Below, piece by piece: positions 10,668-20,167 of a stretch of DNA of 64,000 nucleotides (within the stretch, counting starts at the first letter, position 1; each line of letters starts with the position of its first letter). The notes under the pieces were generated by a model. It saw only the letters and a list, made by a program, of their open reading frames with translations, was not told the origin of the DNA and ran no database searches. The position numbers were made by a program, and so were the translations under genes. Where the stretch lies: NCBI RefSeq assembly GCF_006974125.1, contig NZ_CP037858.1:2480001-2544000 (forward strand), given 5' to 3'. This DNA comes from Stenotrophomonas maltophilia. GTDB lineage: Bacteria; Pseudomonadota; Gammaproteobacteria; Xanthomonadales; Xanthomonadaceae.

Positions 10668-11254
10668 GCGAGGCGCCAGCCAGCACACCGTCACGCAGTG
10701 CGGGGCTGCCGCGCCTGATCGGTGTGGCGGTGGCGGTGTTCCTGCTCACGTTCTCGCTGGTGCCGCTGTACCGCATCGCTTGCGAGAAGGTGTTCGGTGT
10801 TCGCCTGGAGCGCGGCCCCGGTGGCGAAGCCAGTGCGGGTGCTGCAGCTGGCAAGCGCACCGTGCGCGTGGAGTTCGATGGCGGCGTCAATTCGCGCCTG
10901 CCCTGGTCGTTCCATCCCGAGCAGTTGACCATGGACGTGGTGCCCGGCGAACTCAACGAAGCGCTGTACTTCGCCCGCAACGACAGCCAGCAGGCGGTGG
11001 TCGGCAGTGCGGTGCCTTCGGTGGCGCCGGCACGTGCCTCGGGCTTCTTCAGCAAGACCGAGTGCTTCTGCTTCACCGCGCAGACGCTGCAGGCTGGCGA
11101 GAAGCGCGACATGCCGGTGCGTTTCATCGTCGATCCGGACCTGCCGCCGGAGATCAGGACGATCACCTTGTCCTACACCTTCTACCGCAACGACGCGCTG
11201 TCCGATCGGCTGGCCCCGGCCGCCACCTCGGAAGGCGCGCACGCCGCCCCCTGA
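10664..11254 (+). CDS. ctaG: Cytochrome c oxidase assembly protein CtaG (Cox11)
   Basis: 196 residues: one N-terminal membrane helix followed by an immunoglobulin-like periplasmic domain with the copper-binding CFCF motif (KTECFCF). Cox11 inserts copper into the CuB site of subunit I. Its start codon overlaps the stop of the preceding small gene (ATGA), and coxC follows after 13 bp, so it is within the oxidase operon. Confidence 0.95.
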   Translation: MSEAPASTPSRSAGLPRLIGVAVAVFLLTFSLVPLYRIACEKVFGVRLERGPGGEASAGAAAGKRTVRVEFDGGVNSRLPWSFHPEQLTMDVVPGELNEALYFARNDSQQAVVGSAVPSVAPARASGFFSKTECFCFTAQTLQAGEKRDMPVRFIVDPDLPPEIRTITLSYTFYRNDALSDRLAPAATSEGAHAAP

Positions 11255-11267
11255 CCCGGATACCGAC

Positions 11268-12143
11268 ATGGCCCAGACACCGACCGACGCCAACGTGTAC
11301 TTCGTCCCGGCCCAGAGCAAATGGCCGTTCGTGGGTTCCATCGCGATGATGGTGACCATGGTGGGCGTGGCCAGCTGGCTCAACGATGCCAGCTGGGGGC
11401 GCTGGACGTTCTACATCGGCATCGCGATGCTGGTGCTGACCCTGTTCTGGTGGTTCAGCGACGTCGTGCGCGAATCGCAGGCGGGCAACTACAACCACCA
11501 GGTCGATGGATCATTCCGGATGGGGATGATCTGGTTCATCTTCTCCGAAGTGATGTTCTTCGGCGCCTTCTTCGGTGCGCTGTTCTACACCCGCAACCTG
11601 GGCCTTTCGTGGCTCAGCGGCGAAGGCCGCGGGGTGATGACCAATGAGTTGCTGTGGCAGGGTTACTCCGCAGGTTGGCCGACCAACGGGCCGGCCGCCA
11701 TCGGCGGTGCGTTCCAGACCATCCCGGCCTGGGGCCTGCCGCTGATCAACACGCTGATCCTGCTGACCTCCGGCGTGACCCTGACCATCGCCCACCATGC
11801 GTTGAAGGCCGGCAACCGCCGCCAGCTGCTGGTCTGGCTGGGCGTGACCGTGCTGCTCGGCCTGGGCTTCCTCACCCTGCAGGCGGAGGAGTACATCCAC
11901 GCCTACAAGGAGCTGAACCTGACCCTGGGTTCGGGCATCTACGGTTCGACGTTCTTCATGCTGACCGGCTTCCACGGCGCGCATGTGCTGCTGGGCACGA
12001 TCATGCTGATCGTGATGTGGCTGCGCTCGGCCAAGGGCCATTTCACCCGCGACAACCACTTCGCGTTCGAAGCCGCCGCGTGGTACTGGCACTTCGTCGA
12101 CGTGGTGTGGCTGATGCTGTTCCTGTTCGTCTACGTGCTTTGA
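11268..12143 (+). CDS. ctaE: Cytochrome c oxidase subunit III
   Basis: 291 residues with seven predicted membrane helices. Family signatures are visible: FFGAFFGALFY near residue 95, the EEY glutamate region near 205, and the C-terminal WYWHFVDVVWL. Subunit III stabilises proton uptake by subunit I. It is the last plus-strand gene of the first part of the cluster; a short minus-strand gene follows. Confidence 0.97.
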   Translation: MAQTPTDANVYFVPAQSKWPFVGSIAMMVTMVGVASWLNDASWGRWTFYIGIAMLVLTLFWWFSDVVRESQAGNYNHQVDGSFRMGMIWFIFSEVMFFGAFFGALFYTRNLGLSWLSGEGRGVMTNELLWQGYSAGWPTNGPAAIGGAFQTIPAWGLPLINTLILLTSGVTLTIAHHALKAGNRRQLLVWLGVTVLLGLGFLTLQAEEYIHAYKELNLTLGSGIYGSTFFMLTGFHGAHVLLGTIMLIVMWLRSAKGHFTRDNHFAFEAAAWYWHFVDVVWLMLFLFVYVL

Positions 12144-12163
12144 CCGCGCACGCATCGGTGGCT

Positions 12164-12382
12164 TCAGCCGCCGATGCCGTGCGGCTTGATCCAGCCCATG
12201 TAGATGCTCACGATCACCAGTACGATCAGGGCCACCGACACCGCGATGCGGCGCGTCAGTGCGTTGACCGTGCGCTTGGTCTGGCCGCGGTCGACCACCA
12301 GGTAATACAGGCCGGCGCCCAGATTCCAGACGATGACGATCAGAAACGCGATTACCAGCAGGGTCTTCAGCGAATCACTCAT
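12164..12382 (-). CDS. Twin-helix DUF2909 family membrane protein
   Basis: 72 residues, two membrane helices (about 8-29 and 43-62) joined by a basic loop (DRGQTKRT). DUF2909 proteins regularly sit beside cytochrome oxidase genes. Here the gene is antisense to the surrounding operon, lying between subunit III and SURF1 with no repeat nearby. The open frame extends antisense into the downstream genes only as a shadow; the ATG at 12382 is the natural start. Function unknown. Confidence 0.75.
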   Translation of the reverse strand: MSDSLKTLLVIAFLIVIVWNLGAGLYYLVVDRGQTKRTVNALTRRIAVSVALIVLVIVSIYMGWIKPHGIGG

Positions 12383-12439
12383 GCGCGGCTCGAGGGCAGG
12401 GTGGATGCGCCTATCTGACCGCGTTTGCGCGGACTTGTC

Positions 12440-13177
12440 ATGATGCGCCAGCACACGCGCGTGATCGGATGGCTGCTGGCGGTGCTGGCAATGGCTGCTT
12501 TCACCGCATTGGGGCTGTGGCAGCTGCAGCGCATGCATGCCAAACAGGCAATGTTGGATGCACAAGGTCCAGCCGCAGCGCAGGCACTGTCGTTGGCACG
12601 GGCGCTCGCGGCGCCCGGTGCGTTGCATGGCGTGGCCGATCACGGTCGCTTCCTGCCCGGCGTGGTGCTGCTGGACAACCAGACCCGGCACGGCCGCGCG
12701 GGCGTGAAGATCTACCGCCCGTTCCGCAGTGACGAGGGCAGCGTGCTGCTGGTCGATCTGGGTTGGCGCGCGCTGCCGCCGGATCGCACCCTGCCGGAGC
12801 TGCCGGCACCCCCTTCGCCGGTGGCCGTGCGTGGGCTGCTGGCGCCGCCGCCGTCGGCAGGATTGGCACTGGGCCCGGCGTTCTCCGCTACCGACGAGGC
12901 CGGGCGTTGGCTGGCCAGCCGCTTGCCCGCAGAGGGCCTCGCGGCGGCGCTTGGCCTGCCGGCATTGCCCGAGCGGGTCCTTCGACTGGACCCGACGCTG
13001 CCGTTCGGCGACGAACGCGACCTGGACCTGCTGCCGAACACGCTGCCACCGCAGCGCCACCTGGGCTACGCCGTGCAGTGGTTCGGGCTGGCCCTGACCG
13101 TGCTGGCGGTCGCGCTGGTGCTGGAATGGCGCAGGCGACGTGCGGTGGCCCGACCGGCATCCCTTACCCAACCATGA
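12440..13177 (+). CDS. SURF1 family cytochrome oxidase biogenesis protein
   Basis: 245 residues with the SURF1 layout: an N-terminal membrane helix ending in the conserved GLWQLQRM, a periplasmic domain with LVDLGWR near residue 110, and a C-terminal helix preceded by GYAVQWFGLA. SURF1 assists haem a insertion into subunit I. Two adjacent ATG codons (12440, 12443) are possible starts. The 57-bp gap to the antisense gene at 12382 makes a new promoter here likely. Confidence 0.92.
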   Translation: MMRQHTRVIGWLLAVLAMAAFTALGLWQLQRMHAKQAMLDAQGPAAAQALSLARALAAPGALHGVADHGRFLPGVVLLDNQTRHGRAGVKIYRPFRSDEGSVLLVDLGWRALPPDRTLPELPAPPSPVAVRGLLAPPPSAGLALGPAFSATDEAGRWLASRLPAEGLAAALGLPALPERVLRLDPTLPFGDERDLDLLPNTLPPQRHLGYAVQWFGLALTVLAVALVLEWRRRRAVARPASLTQP

Positions 13178-13190
13178 GAAAATGCACCGC

Positions 13191-13760
13191 ATGAACACTG
13201 CTACGTCCCCGCAGGCGCGCGGTTCCGGCCGCCGGACCCTGGTGCTGCTGTTTGCCGTGTTCTTCGGGGCGATGGCGCTGGCTGCGGTATTGCGCTTCAC
13301 CGGCTGGCAGCCGACCGGGCACCGCAATGCCGGCCAGTTGCTGAAGCCGCCGGTGGACCTGCGCCAGCAGGCGCCGACCCTGGCCAATGGCCAGGCCTAC
13401 CCGTGGAACCCCGAGGCCCGTACCTGGCGCCTGCTGGTGGCGCCGGCCGGTGCCTGCGACGCACAGTGCGTCACTTTGTCGCAGGGACTGGGCAAGGTGT
13501 GGCAGCTGTTCGGCCATAACGCCGATAATGTCGAAATCCTGTGGCTGGGAACGCCACCGGCGTCGATCGCCTCGCTGCCCGCGCTGCGGCCGCTGGCTCC
13601 GTCGCCAGCACTGCGCGCGGCCCTGCCCGGCGTCGACGATCCGGCTGGCCTGCCGGTCTACGTGATCGATCCGAACGGCTTCGTGATCATGCGTCATGCC
13701 CCGGGCACCGACCTGGGTGGCCTGCGCAAGGACATGGCCACGTTGCTGAAACTGAAGTGA
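13191..13760 (+). CDS. SCO-like thioredoxin-fold protein of the oxidase cluster
   Basis: 189 residues: one N-terminal membrane anchor, then a thioredoxin-like domain. The CDAQC sequence is a CxxxC copper-binding motif as in SCO1/SenC. A histidine near the C-terminus (VIMRHAPGTD) matches the third ligand position. SCO proteins deliver copper to the CuA site of subunit II. The overall sequence is divergent from canonical SCO1, so this rests on the motif, the length and the position between SURF1 and CtaA. An in-frame ATG at 13182 is an alternative start. Confidence 0.72.
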   Translation: MNTATSPQARGSGRRTLVLLFAVFFGAMALAAVLRFTGWQPTGHRNAGQLLKPPVDLRQQAPTLANGQAYPWNPEARTWRLLVAPAGACDAQCVTLSQGLGKVWQLFGHNADNVEILWLGTPPASIASLPALRPLAPSPALRAALPGVDDPAGLPVYVIDPNGFVIMRHAPGTDLGGLRKDMATLLKLK

Positions 13761-13770
13761 GTCCCGTTTG

Positions 13771-14934
13771 ATGAGCCTTTCCGCGCGTCCGGCGCTGCAC
13801 CGCAATTTCCACCGCCTGGCGTGGTTCGCCATGATCATGACCGCGAGCACGATCATGTTCGGCGCCTTCGTGCGCCTGTCCGATGCCGGCCTGAGCTGCC
13901 CGGACTGGCCGACCTGTTATGGCCAGGCCACCTGGCCGCAGCACGTGGAAGAGACCATCGGCCACCCGGCGGCGGAGATCCGCCCGCTGGAGACCCACAA
14001 GGCCTGGCGTGAGCAGGTGCACCGCTTCCTGGCCGGCGCGCTGGGCATCGAGATCCTGACCCTGGCGCTGCTGGCCACGCGCAAGCGGCGATTCGGAAGC
14101 ACGGCGGTGGTGACCGCCTGCGTTCTGGTGGCCGCCGGCATACCGCTGTACATGATGGGCTGGCATGGCACGGCCAGCGTGCTGGCGCTGATCGGCGAGG
14201 CGATCCTGCTGATCGCCGCGCTGCGCTGGAGCAACATCGACCTGGCGCGCGCTGCACTGCTGACCCTGGCGGTGGTTATCTTCCAGGCCCTGCTGGGCAT
14301 GTGGACGGTGACCCTGCTGCTCAAACCCATCGTGGTGATGGGCCATCTGCTGGGCGGCATGCTGATGTTCGGCCTGCTGGTGTGGATGGCCTGGCGCGCA
14401 ACGCACATGCCGATCACCCTGGCCGAAGCGCCGAAGCTGAAGTGGCTGCTGCGCTTCGGCGTGGCGGTGCTGGTCACCCAGATCGCACTGGGGGGCTGGG
14501 TCAGTGCCAACTACGCGGCGCTGGCCTGCGGCGGCGGCAGCGCCTCGCTGGACAACTTCCCGCGCTGCGCCAACCAGTGGTGGCCGCAGCACAATTTCGT
14601 CGAGGGTTTCACCCTGTGGCGCGGCATCGGCGTGGACTACGAAGGGGGCGTGCTGGATGGCGCCTCGCGTATCGCCATCCAGATGGCGCACCGCATGTTC
14701 GCGGTGGTGGTGGCGGTCTACCTGCTGTGGCTGGGCGTACGCCTGTTCCGGTTGCCGAGCATGCGTGGCTGGGCCAGTGCGCTGATCGCACTGCTGGTGC
14801 TGCAGGTCACCCTCGGCATCCTCAATGTGAAGCTGGCGCTGCCGCTGGAAGTGGCGGTGGCCCACAACGGCGTGGCCGTTGCCCTGTTGTTCGTGCTGGT
14901 CAGCCTGCTGGCCCGCCTGCGTGCCCCGGACTGA
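13771..14934 (+). CDS. ctaA: Haem A synthase CtaA (COX15 type)
   Basis: 387 residues and eight predicted helices, with the COX15-type early motif [18 protein letters not shown] and a conserved EQVHR near residue 75, plus later histidines in GHLLGG and AHRMF. It oxidises the C8 methyl of haem O to the formyl of haem A. It starts 10 bp after the SCO-like gene and ends 4 bp before the farnesyltransferase, so these are co-transcribed. Confidence 0.96.
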   Translation: MSLSARPALHRNFHRLAWFAMIMTASTIMFGAFVRLSDAGLSCPDWPTCYGQATWPQHVEETIGHPAAEIRPLETHKAWREQVHRFLAGALGIEILTLALLATRKRRFGSTAVVTACVLVAAGIPLYMMGWHGTASVLALIGEAILLIAALRWSNIDLARAALLTLAVVIFQALLGMWTVTLLLKPIVVMGHLLGGMLMFGLLVWMAWRATHMPITLAEAPKLKWLLRFGVAVLVTQIALGGWVSANYAALACGGGSASLDNFPRCANQWWPQHNFVEGFTLWRGIGVDYEGGVLDGASRIAIQMAHRMFAVVVAVYLLWLGVRLFRLPSMRGWASALIALLVLQVTLGILNVKLALPLEVAVAHNGVAVALLFVLVSLLARLRAPD

Positions 14935-14938
14935 TTCC

Positions 14939-15832
14939 ATGTTTTCCAATTATCGCCAGTACTGGGACCTGACCAAGCCCAAGGTCGTCGCCCTCATTGT
15001 TTTCACTGCCCTGGTCGGCATGGTTCTGGCCATTCCGGGCGTGCCCAGCTGGGAGCAGGTGCGCGCCGGCGTGCTCGGTTTCCTCGGCATCTGGCTGGCG
15101 GCCTCGGCCGCAGCTGCGATCAACCAGCTGCTGGATGCGCACATCGATGCGCAGATGGCGCGCACTTCGTGGCGTCCGCTGGTGGTGGGCAAGGTCAAAC
15201 CCTGGCAGGTGCTGGTGTTCGCCGGCGTGCTGATCGTGTTGTCGATGGTCATCCTGGTGCTGTGGGTGAACCTGATCACCGCGGTGCTGACCTTCGCCTC
15301 GCTGATCGGCTACGCGGTGATCTACACCGTGTACCTCAAGCGTGCGACCTCGCAGAACATCGTCATCGGTGGCCTGGCCGGCGCGATGCCGCCGATGCTG
15401 GGCTGGGCGGCGGTGACCGGCATGCAGGGTTCGTCGGACTGGGCGTACTCGTCGCTGCTGGTGCTGATCATCTTCATCTGGACCCCGCCGCACTTCTGGG
15501 CGCTGGCGATCTTCCGCCGCGAGGACTACGCCAAGGCGGAGATCCCGATGCTGCCGGTGACCCACGGCGTGGTGCACACCCGCAAGCAGATCATGGTGTA
15601 TTCGGTGGTGCTGGCGCTGGTCTGCCTGCTGCCGTACCTGGTGGGCATGAGCGGCGCGTTCTACCTGGGCGGCGCGATCGTGCTCAATGCGGTGTTCCTC
15701 TGGTACGCCTGGCGCATGCTCAATCCGCCGGACGAGCTGTTCTCGATGAAGATGTTCTATTACTCCATCGTCTACCTGATGGCGTTGTTCGCCTTCCTGC
15801 TGGTGGACCACTGGATCCTGCCTTGGCTGTGA
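14939..15832 (+). CDS. ctaB: Protoheme IX farnesyltransferase
   Basis: 297 residues, nine predicted helices. The UbiA-type motif [15 protein letters not shown] is near residue 62 and the second aspartate region is present as a conserved YTVYLKRAT loop. It attaches farnesyl to haem B to make haem O, the substrate of CtaA next door. It ends the oxidase biogenesis operon; two repeat hairpins follow. Confidence 0.96.
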   Translation: MFSNYRQYWDLTKPKVVALIVFTALVGMVLAIPGVPSWEQVRAGVLGFLGIWLAASAAAAINQLLDAHIDAQMARTSWRPLVVGKVKPWQVLVFAGVLIVLSMVILVLWVNLITAVLTFASLIGYAVIYTVYLKRATSQNIVIGGLAGAMPPMLGWAAVTGMQGSSDWAYSSLLVLIIFIWTPPHFWALAIFRREDYAKAEIPMLPVTHGVVHTRKQIMVYSVVLALVCLLPYLVGMSGAFYLGGAIVLNAVFLWYAWRMLNPPDELFSMKMFYYSIVYLMALFAFLLVDHWILPWL

Positions 15833-15836
15833 CCTC

Positions 15837-15902
15837 GGGGTCGGATCCACGAAGGGGCTCTGACCCCACCTGATCGCGCGGACATCCACGCATGGCGTGG
15901 AT
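15837..15902. repeat. Two hairpins downstream of ctaB
   Basis: 15837-15867 is a GGGGTCGGA.CC...GGCTCTGACCCC palindrome, also seen at 21166 and 48606. 15884-15902 is ATCCACGC-ATG-GCGTGGAT. No T-run follows either, so they are repeats rather than classical terminators. Confidence 0.7.
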
Positions 15903-15969
15903 CTACTTGAACCGCGGTTGCTGCGTCGCCATTGCTGTTCCTGACCCCCAAGGAAAGGAAGGCGCAGGG

Positions 15970-16779
15970 ATGCATTCGATCTTCCGCTGGACCTCCGCGC
16001 TGCTGCTGGCGCTGGGCATGGCCGTGACCGCGCATGCCGACGACGCTACCGCGCAGATCCGCCAATACGCCGCTGACCATCGCATGCTGGTGCTGGGCGA
16101 ATTCCACGGCACACGCGAGACGCCACTGCTGGTGCGGCAGCTGGTGGACGACTACAGCCGCGATGGCGCGCCGGTACTGCTGGCGCTGGAATTGCCGCGT
16201 GCCGAGAACCCCACGCTGCGCGACTATCTGCAGTCCGATGGCGGGGCCGCGGCACGCCAGCACCTGCACGGCCGCGCGTTCTGGACCGTGCGCGACGACC
16301 AGCACGATGGTCGCCGCAGTCGCGACATGCTGGCGATGATCGAAGGCCTGCGCGCGCTGAAGGCGCAGGGCCGCGCGATCGAGGTGGTTGGCTACGACGT
16401 CAATCACAGTGACGGCGGCAGCCAGGCCCGCGATGACCGCATGGCCGCCGAACTACGGCGCCTGTACCGGCGCCTGCCCGATGGCGCACGCATGGTCGTG
16501 CTGACCGGCAATGTCCACGCCATGCTGCAGCGCCCCGCCGATGCTCCGCCGGAAATGCAGACCCAGCCGATGGCATCGGCACTGCGCGACCTGGATATCT
16601 ACAGCGTGCGGCTGGAAGCGTTGCGCGGCCACTTCTGGGGATGCATGGACCGCTGCAAGGCGCTGGCCCTGCTCGAACGGCCCACGCGTGCGCCGGAGGT
16701 CAACACCCATGCCGGCCGCGAGTACGACCTGTGGGTGTGGATGCCGGAGCTGAGCGTCGGCACGCTGGTGGAGCCGTGA
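15970..16779 (+). CDS. ChaN-like haem-binding-superfamily protein
   Basis: 269 residues with a signal peptide ending AHADD. Family features are LGEFHGTRE near residue 40, ALELPR near 73 and the C-terminal half VVLTGNVHAM. These match the ChaN/Tiki-like fold with conserved Glu-His pairs. ChaN binds haem in Campylobacter, and relatives elsewhere are metal-dependent hydrolases, so the activity is undetermined. The ATG at 15970 follows AGGAAGG and starts a clear signal peptide. It is flanked by ATCCACGC hairpins on both sides. Confidence 0.65.
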   Translation: MHSIFRWTSALLLALGMAVTAHADDATAQIRQYAADHRMLVLGEFHGTRETPLLVRQLVDDYSRDGAPVLLALELPRAENPTLRDYLQSDGGAAARQHLHGRAFWTVRDDQHDGRRSRDMLAMIEGLRALKAQGRAIEVVGYDVNHSDGGSQARDDRMAAELRRLYRRLPDGARMVVLTGNVHAMLQRPADAPPEMQTQPMASALRDLDIYSVRLEALRGHFWGCMDRCKALALLERPTRAPEVNTHAGREYDLWVWMPELSVGTLVEP

Positions 16780-16798
16780 ATCCACGCATGGCGTGGAT
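16780..16798. repeat. ATCCACGC-type palindrome
   Basis: ATCCACGC-ATG-GCGTGGAT begins at the third base of the preceding gene's TGA stop codon region and is followed by CTAC. Confidence 0.7.
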
Positions 16799-16837
16799 CT
16801 ACTGTAGTTCGAGGCCACGCGTTGATGGATTTCCAGG

Positions 16838-17809
16838 TCAGGGCTTGCGCCGCGCATACCGCTGCGCGATCACGCCGCAGACGATCAGCTGGATCTGGTG
16901 GTAGATCATCACGGGCAGCACGATGGCGCCGAGGCTGCCGCCGGCGAACAGCACCTTGGCGATCGGCACGCCGGTGGCCAGGCTCTTCTTCGAGCCGCAG
17001 AACACGATGGCGATCTCGTCCTCGCGGTTGAAGCGCAGGCGGCGGGCGATGAAGGTGATCAGCGGCATGGCGATGCCCAGCAGCACGGCGGCCACGACGG
17101 CCACGGCCAGCAGCGACAGCAGCGGCGTCTTGCTCCACAGGCCCTCGGTGACGGCTTCGCCGAAGGCCGAGTACACCACCAGCAGGATGGTCGCCTGGTC
17201 GGTGTAGCGCAGCAGCGCGCGCTGCTTCTCCACCCAGCCAGCGATCCACGGCCGCAGCAGGTGGCCGGCCACGAACGGCACCAGCAGCTGCAGCATGATG
17301 CCGCCGATCGCATGCAGCGGATCGTGGATGCCGCCGGAGGTACCGGCCAGCGCGGTCAGCAGCAGCGGGGTCAGGAACACGCCGAGGATGCTCGACAGCG
17401 AGGCACTGCACACCGCTGCCGGTACATTGCCGCGCGCCATCGAGGTGAACGCGATGGACGACTGCACGGTGGACGGCAGGGTGCACAGGAACAGCACGCC
17501 CAGGTACAGCTCCGGGGTCAGCAGCCAGCCCGACAGCGGCTTGAACATCAGCCCCAGCAGCGGGAACAGGATGAAGGTGCAGGCCAGGATGGTCAGGTGC
17601 AGCCGCCAGTGCAGCATGCCGCCGATGATCGACTCGCGCGGCAGGCGCGCACCATGCAGGAAGAACAGCGCGGCGATGGCGACGGTGGTGACATCGTCGA
17701 GGACGATGGCGGCGGCGCCCTTCATCGGCAGCAGCGAGGCCAGGCCGACGGTGCACAGCAGGGCGAGGGTGAAGTTGTCCGGTCGCAGGCGCGACCACCA
17801 GCGGGTCAT
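16838..17809 (-). CDS. Bile acid:sodium symporter-like (SBF-like/YfeH-type) transporter
   Basis: 323 residues and about ten helices. It shows the SBF-like pattern of an early TVGLASLLP, the LPSTVQSSIAFTS segment near residue 110 and a late FCGSKKSLATG, corresponding to the crossed-helix sodium sites of the family. Close relatives are annotated as putative Na+-dependent transporters with unknown substrate. It ends convergent to the ChaN-like gene and lies 28 bp downstream of the phosphatase gene on the same strand. Confidence 0.85.
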   Translation of the reverse strand: MTRWWSRLRPDNFTLALLCTVGLASLLPMKGAAAIVLDDVTTVAIAALFFLHGARLPRESIIGGMLHWRLHLTILACTFILFPLLGLMFKPLSGWLLTPELYLGVLFLCTLPSTVQSSIAFTSMARGNVPAAVCSASLSSILGVFLTPLLLTALAGTSGGIHDPLHAIGGIMLQLLVPFVAGHLLRPWIAGWVEKQRALLRYTDQATILLVVYSAFGEAVTEGLWSKTPLLSLLAVAVVAAVLLGIAMPLITFIARRLRFNREDEIAIVFCGSKKSLATGVPIAKVLFAGGSLGAIVLPVMIYHQIQLIVCGVIAQRYARRKP

Positions 17810-17837
17810 GGTGGGCAGAGTCCTTGGTGCGGTGGAG

Positions 17838-18338
17838 TCAGGGCGAAGTGGATGGCGTGGCCAGGCGCTGGCGGGTGGCGGCTTCCAGCGACTTCAGGCC
17901 AGCACGCTGGCCGAGCTGAAGGGCCTGTTCCGGGCTGGCATGTTCGTAGCGTGCATTGACCAGGCCGAGCACGGCACCGGCGCGGTTGCCGGACGCGCAG
18001 TGCAGCAGCACCGGCCCCTGGCTCTGCTGCAGGGCCTGATGCACGGCGTGCACATTGGCCGCATCCAGCGCCTCGGCACCGGCCACCGGAATGCGCACAT
18101 AGCGCAGGCCCAGCGATTCGGCCACGCGGGTTTCATCGAAACCGCGGTCCTCGCCGGGCTGGCGCAGGTCGATCACGGTGCGTACGCCCTGCGCGGCCAA
18201 GGCCTGCAGCTGTGCGGCGCTGGGTTGGCCACCGGCATACAGGCCAGGGCGGACTTCGTTGAGGGACGCTTCTTCGGCCAGGGCCGTCAGCGGCAGGCAG
18301 AGCGACAACAACAGCAGGCAGGTCAGGCGCAGCAGCAT
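17838..18338 (-). CDS. Secreted protein tyrosine phosphatase-like (DUF442/BLH) protein
   Basis: 166 residues with a signal peptide ending LTALA. The mature part begins EVRPGLYAGGQPS, typical of DUF442/BLH-type phosphatases. The P-loop HCASGNRAG supplies the CX5R catalytic signature near residue 122, and an upstream aspartate could act as general acid. The substrate is unknown; relatives are linked to sulfide oxidation or dephosphorylation. It is separated from dnaG by 29 bp on the same strand. Confidence 0.8.
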   Translation of the reverse strand: MLLRLTCLLLLSLCLPLTALAEEASLNEVRPGLYAGGQPSAAQLQALAAQGVRTVIDLRQPGEDRGFDETRVAESLGLRYVRIPVAGAEALDAANVHAVHQALQQSQGPVLLHCASGNRAGAVLGLVNARYEHASPEQALQLGQRAGLKSLEAATRQRLATPSTSP

Positions 18339-18367
18339 GGTCCTCTCCGTGAAAGCGTTCTGCCCCT

Positions 18368-20107
18368 CTACAGGCGCAGCCCGGCGCGGGCCTTCAGCAG
18401 CTCGCGCAGTTCGTATTTGTCAGTATCGTCCAGACCCTGCTGGCGCTGCTTTGCCAACAACTCCTCCAGACGTTGCACCAGCAGCTGTTTCTCCAGTTGG
18501 GCCACCGCGTCGTGCAGTTCCTGGGTCCAGCTGGCTTCGGTGCCGGGCAGCGTCTGTGCCGCCAGTGTATGCAGCGAGGCCTGTTCCTCGCGGCCGTCGA
18601 AGTGTTCCAGCAGGGCGCCAGTGCTGATGTCCGGGCGCTGTTCGACCAGCCCCAACAGCTCCAGCAGCAGTTCCACGCCGGGCAGGCGCAGGCCCTGGAA
18701 GTGGTGCTGGCCGCCCAGGGTCAGCGCCAGTGAGGGCTGCTGCAGCAGCACGGCGATCGCGCCGCGCACCAGGCTGCGCTTGGCCACCGGCTGGATCGTG
18801 CGCGCGGGCTGGCGCTGCGGCATTGGTGCACGCGCGGACGCGGCATTGCCGCCGAGGCCGGTCAGCTGCGCCAGCTGCTGCTTCATCAGGTCGCCGAAGG
18901 CACCATCGGGAATCTGCGCCAGCATCGGCTTGGCGCGCTCGGCCAGGCGCGCCTTGCCGTCCAGCGTGCCTAGGTTGATCTCGCGGGTGAGTTCGTCAAA
19001 GAAGAACTGCGACAGTGGCGTGGCCTGCTTCAGGCGCTCGTTGAACGCCTCGGCGCCTTCCTTGCGCACGATGGTGTCCGGGTCCTCGCCATCGGGCAGG
19101 AACAGGAAGAAGGCCTGGCGGCCATCCTTCATGCGCGGCAGCACCGACTCCAGCGCCTTCCAGCCGGCGCGGCGGCCGGCGGCGTCGCCATCGAAGCAGA
19201 AGAACACGTCCGGCGCGTTGCGGAACAGCAGTTCGGCGTGGTCCGGCGTGGTGGCCGTGCCCAGCGTCGCCACCGCCTGGGTGACCCCGAACTGGAACAG
19301 CGAGACCACGTCCATGTAGCCCTCGACCACGATCAGCCGCTCGATCTTCTGGTTGGCCTGGCGCACCTGCCACAGGCCGTACAGTTCGCGGCCCTTGTGG
19401 AACAGCGCGGTCTCGGGCGAGTTGAGGTACTTGGGGCCGTCGTCCTTCTCGAACACGCGGCCGCCGAAGGCGATCACCCGGCCACGGCGGTCGAAGATCG
19501 GGAACATCACCCGGTCGCGGAACTTGTCGTAGACGTGGCCGCGGTCGTTCTTGGAGAACAGCCCGGCGCGGTCGAGCAGCTTCATGCGCCGCTCGTCCTT
19601 GCCCAGCGCATCGCGCAGGCCGCTGTAGCCATCCGGCGCGTAGCCGATCTGGAAGCGTGCGCGGTTCTCTTCGTCCACGCCGCGGCCATCCAGGTAGCTG
19701 CGTGCCTTGTCGCTGCCTTCCAGGTTGTTCTGGAAGAACTTGGTGGCCGCCTCCAGCGCCGAATACAGCTCGCGGCTGTCGTCCTGCTGCTGGGGGCTGC
19801 GCGGGTTCTCGTTGCGCGGCACTTCCATGCCGGCGCGCTTGGCCAGTTCATCCACCGCGTCGAGGAATTCGAGGCGGTCGTAGTTCATCAGGAAGCTGAT
19901 CGCGGTGCCGTGCGCGCCACAACCGAAGCAGTGATAGAACTGCTTGGTGGGCGAGACCGTGAACGAGGCCGAGCGTTCGTCATGGAACGGGCAGCGCGCT
20001 GCGTACTCCTTGCCCTGGCGCTTCAACGGCACGCGGCTGCCCACCACCTCGACAATGTCGGTGCGGGCGAGCAGGTCGTCGATGAAAGCGTCGGGGATAC
20101 GGGCCAT
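18368..20107 (-). CDS. dnaG: DNA primase DnaG
   Basis: 579 residues. The CHC2 zinc ribbon is at the N-terminus (CPFH near 40 and CFGCGAHG near 61). The Toprim domain has VVEGYMDV near residue 265 and DGDAAGRRA near 310, and the helicase-binding region is at the C-terminus. It synthesises RNA primers for replication. It lies 60 bp downstream of the yihY gene. No rpoD follows it, unlike the rpsU-dnaG-rpoD operon of enterobacteria. The ATG at 20107 is preferred over a TTG two codons earlier. Confidence 0.98.
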   Translation of the reverse strand: MARIPDAFIDDLLARTDIVEVVGSRVPLKRQGKEYAARCPFHDERSASFTVSPTKQFYHCFGCGAHGTAISFLMNYDRLEFLDAVDELAKRAGMEVPRNENPRSPQQQDDSRELYSALEAATKFFQNNLEGSDKARSYLDGRGVDEENRARFQIGYAPDGYSGLRDALGKDERRMKLLDRAGLFSKNDRGHVYDKFRDRVMFPIFDRRGRVIAFGGRVFEKDDGPKYLNSPETALFHKGRELYGLWQVRQANQKIERLIVVEGYMDVVSLFQFGVTQAVATLGTATTPDHAELLFRNAPDVFFCFDGDAAGRRAGWKALESVLPRMKDGRQAFFLFLPDGEDPDTIVRKEGAEAFNERLKQATPLSQFFFDELTREINLGTLDGKARLAERAKPMLAQIPDGAFGDLMKQQLAQLTGLGGNAASARAPMPQRQPARTIQPVAKRSLVRGAIAVLLQQPSLALTLGGQHHFQGLRLPGVELLLELLGLVEQRPDISTGALLEHFDGREEQASLHTLAAQTLPGTEASWTQELHDAVAQLEKQLLVQRLEELLAKQRQQGLDDTDKYELRELLKARAGLRL

Positions 20108-20167
20108 GGGCAACAGAACGGGGCGCGGCCGCCAGGGCGCGCAGCAGGGGCGGCAGGTTCCCCTAGT

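Noticed and set aside
12383..13387. Extension of the DUF2909 frame to 407 codons
   Set aside because: The upstream part is antisense to SURF1 and the SCO-like gene; only the last 72 codons, with two helices, look real.
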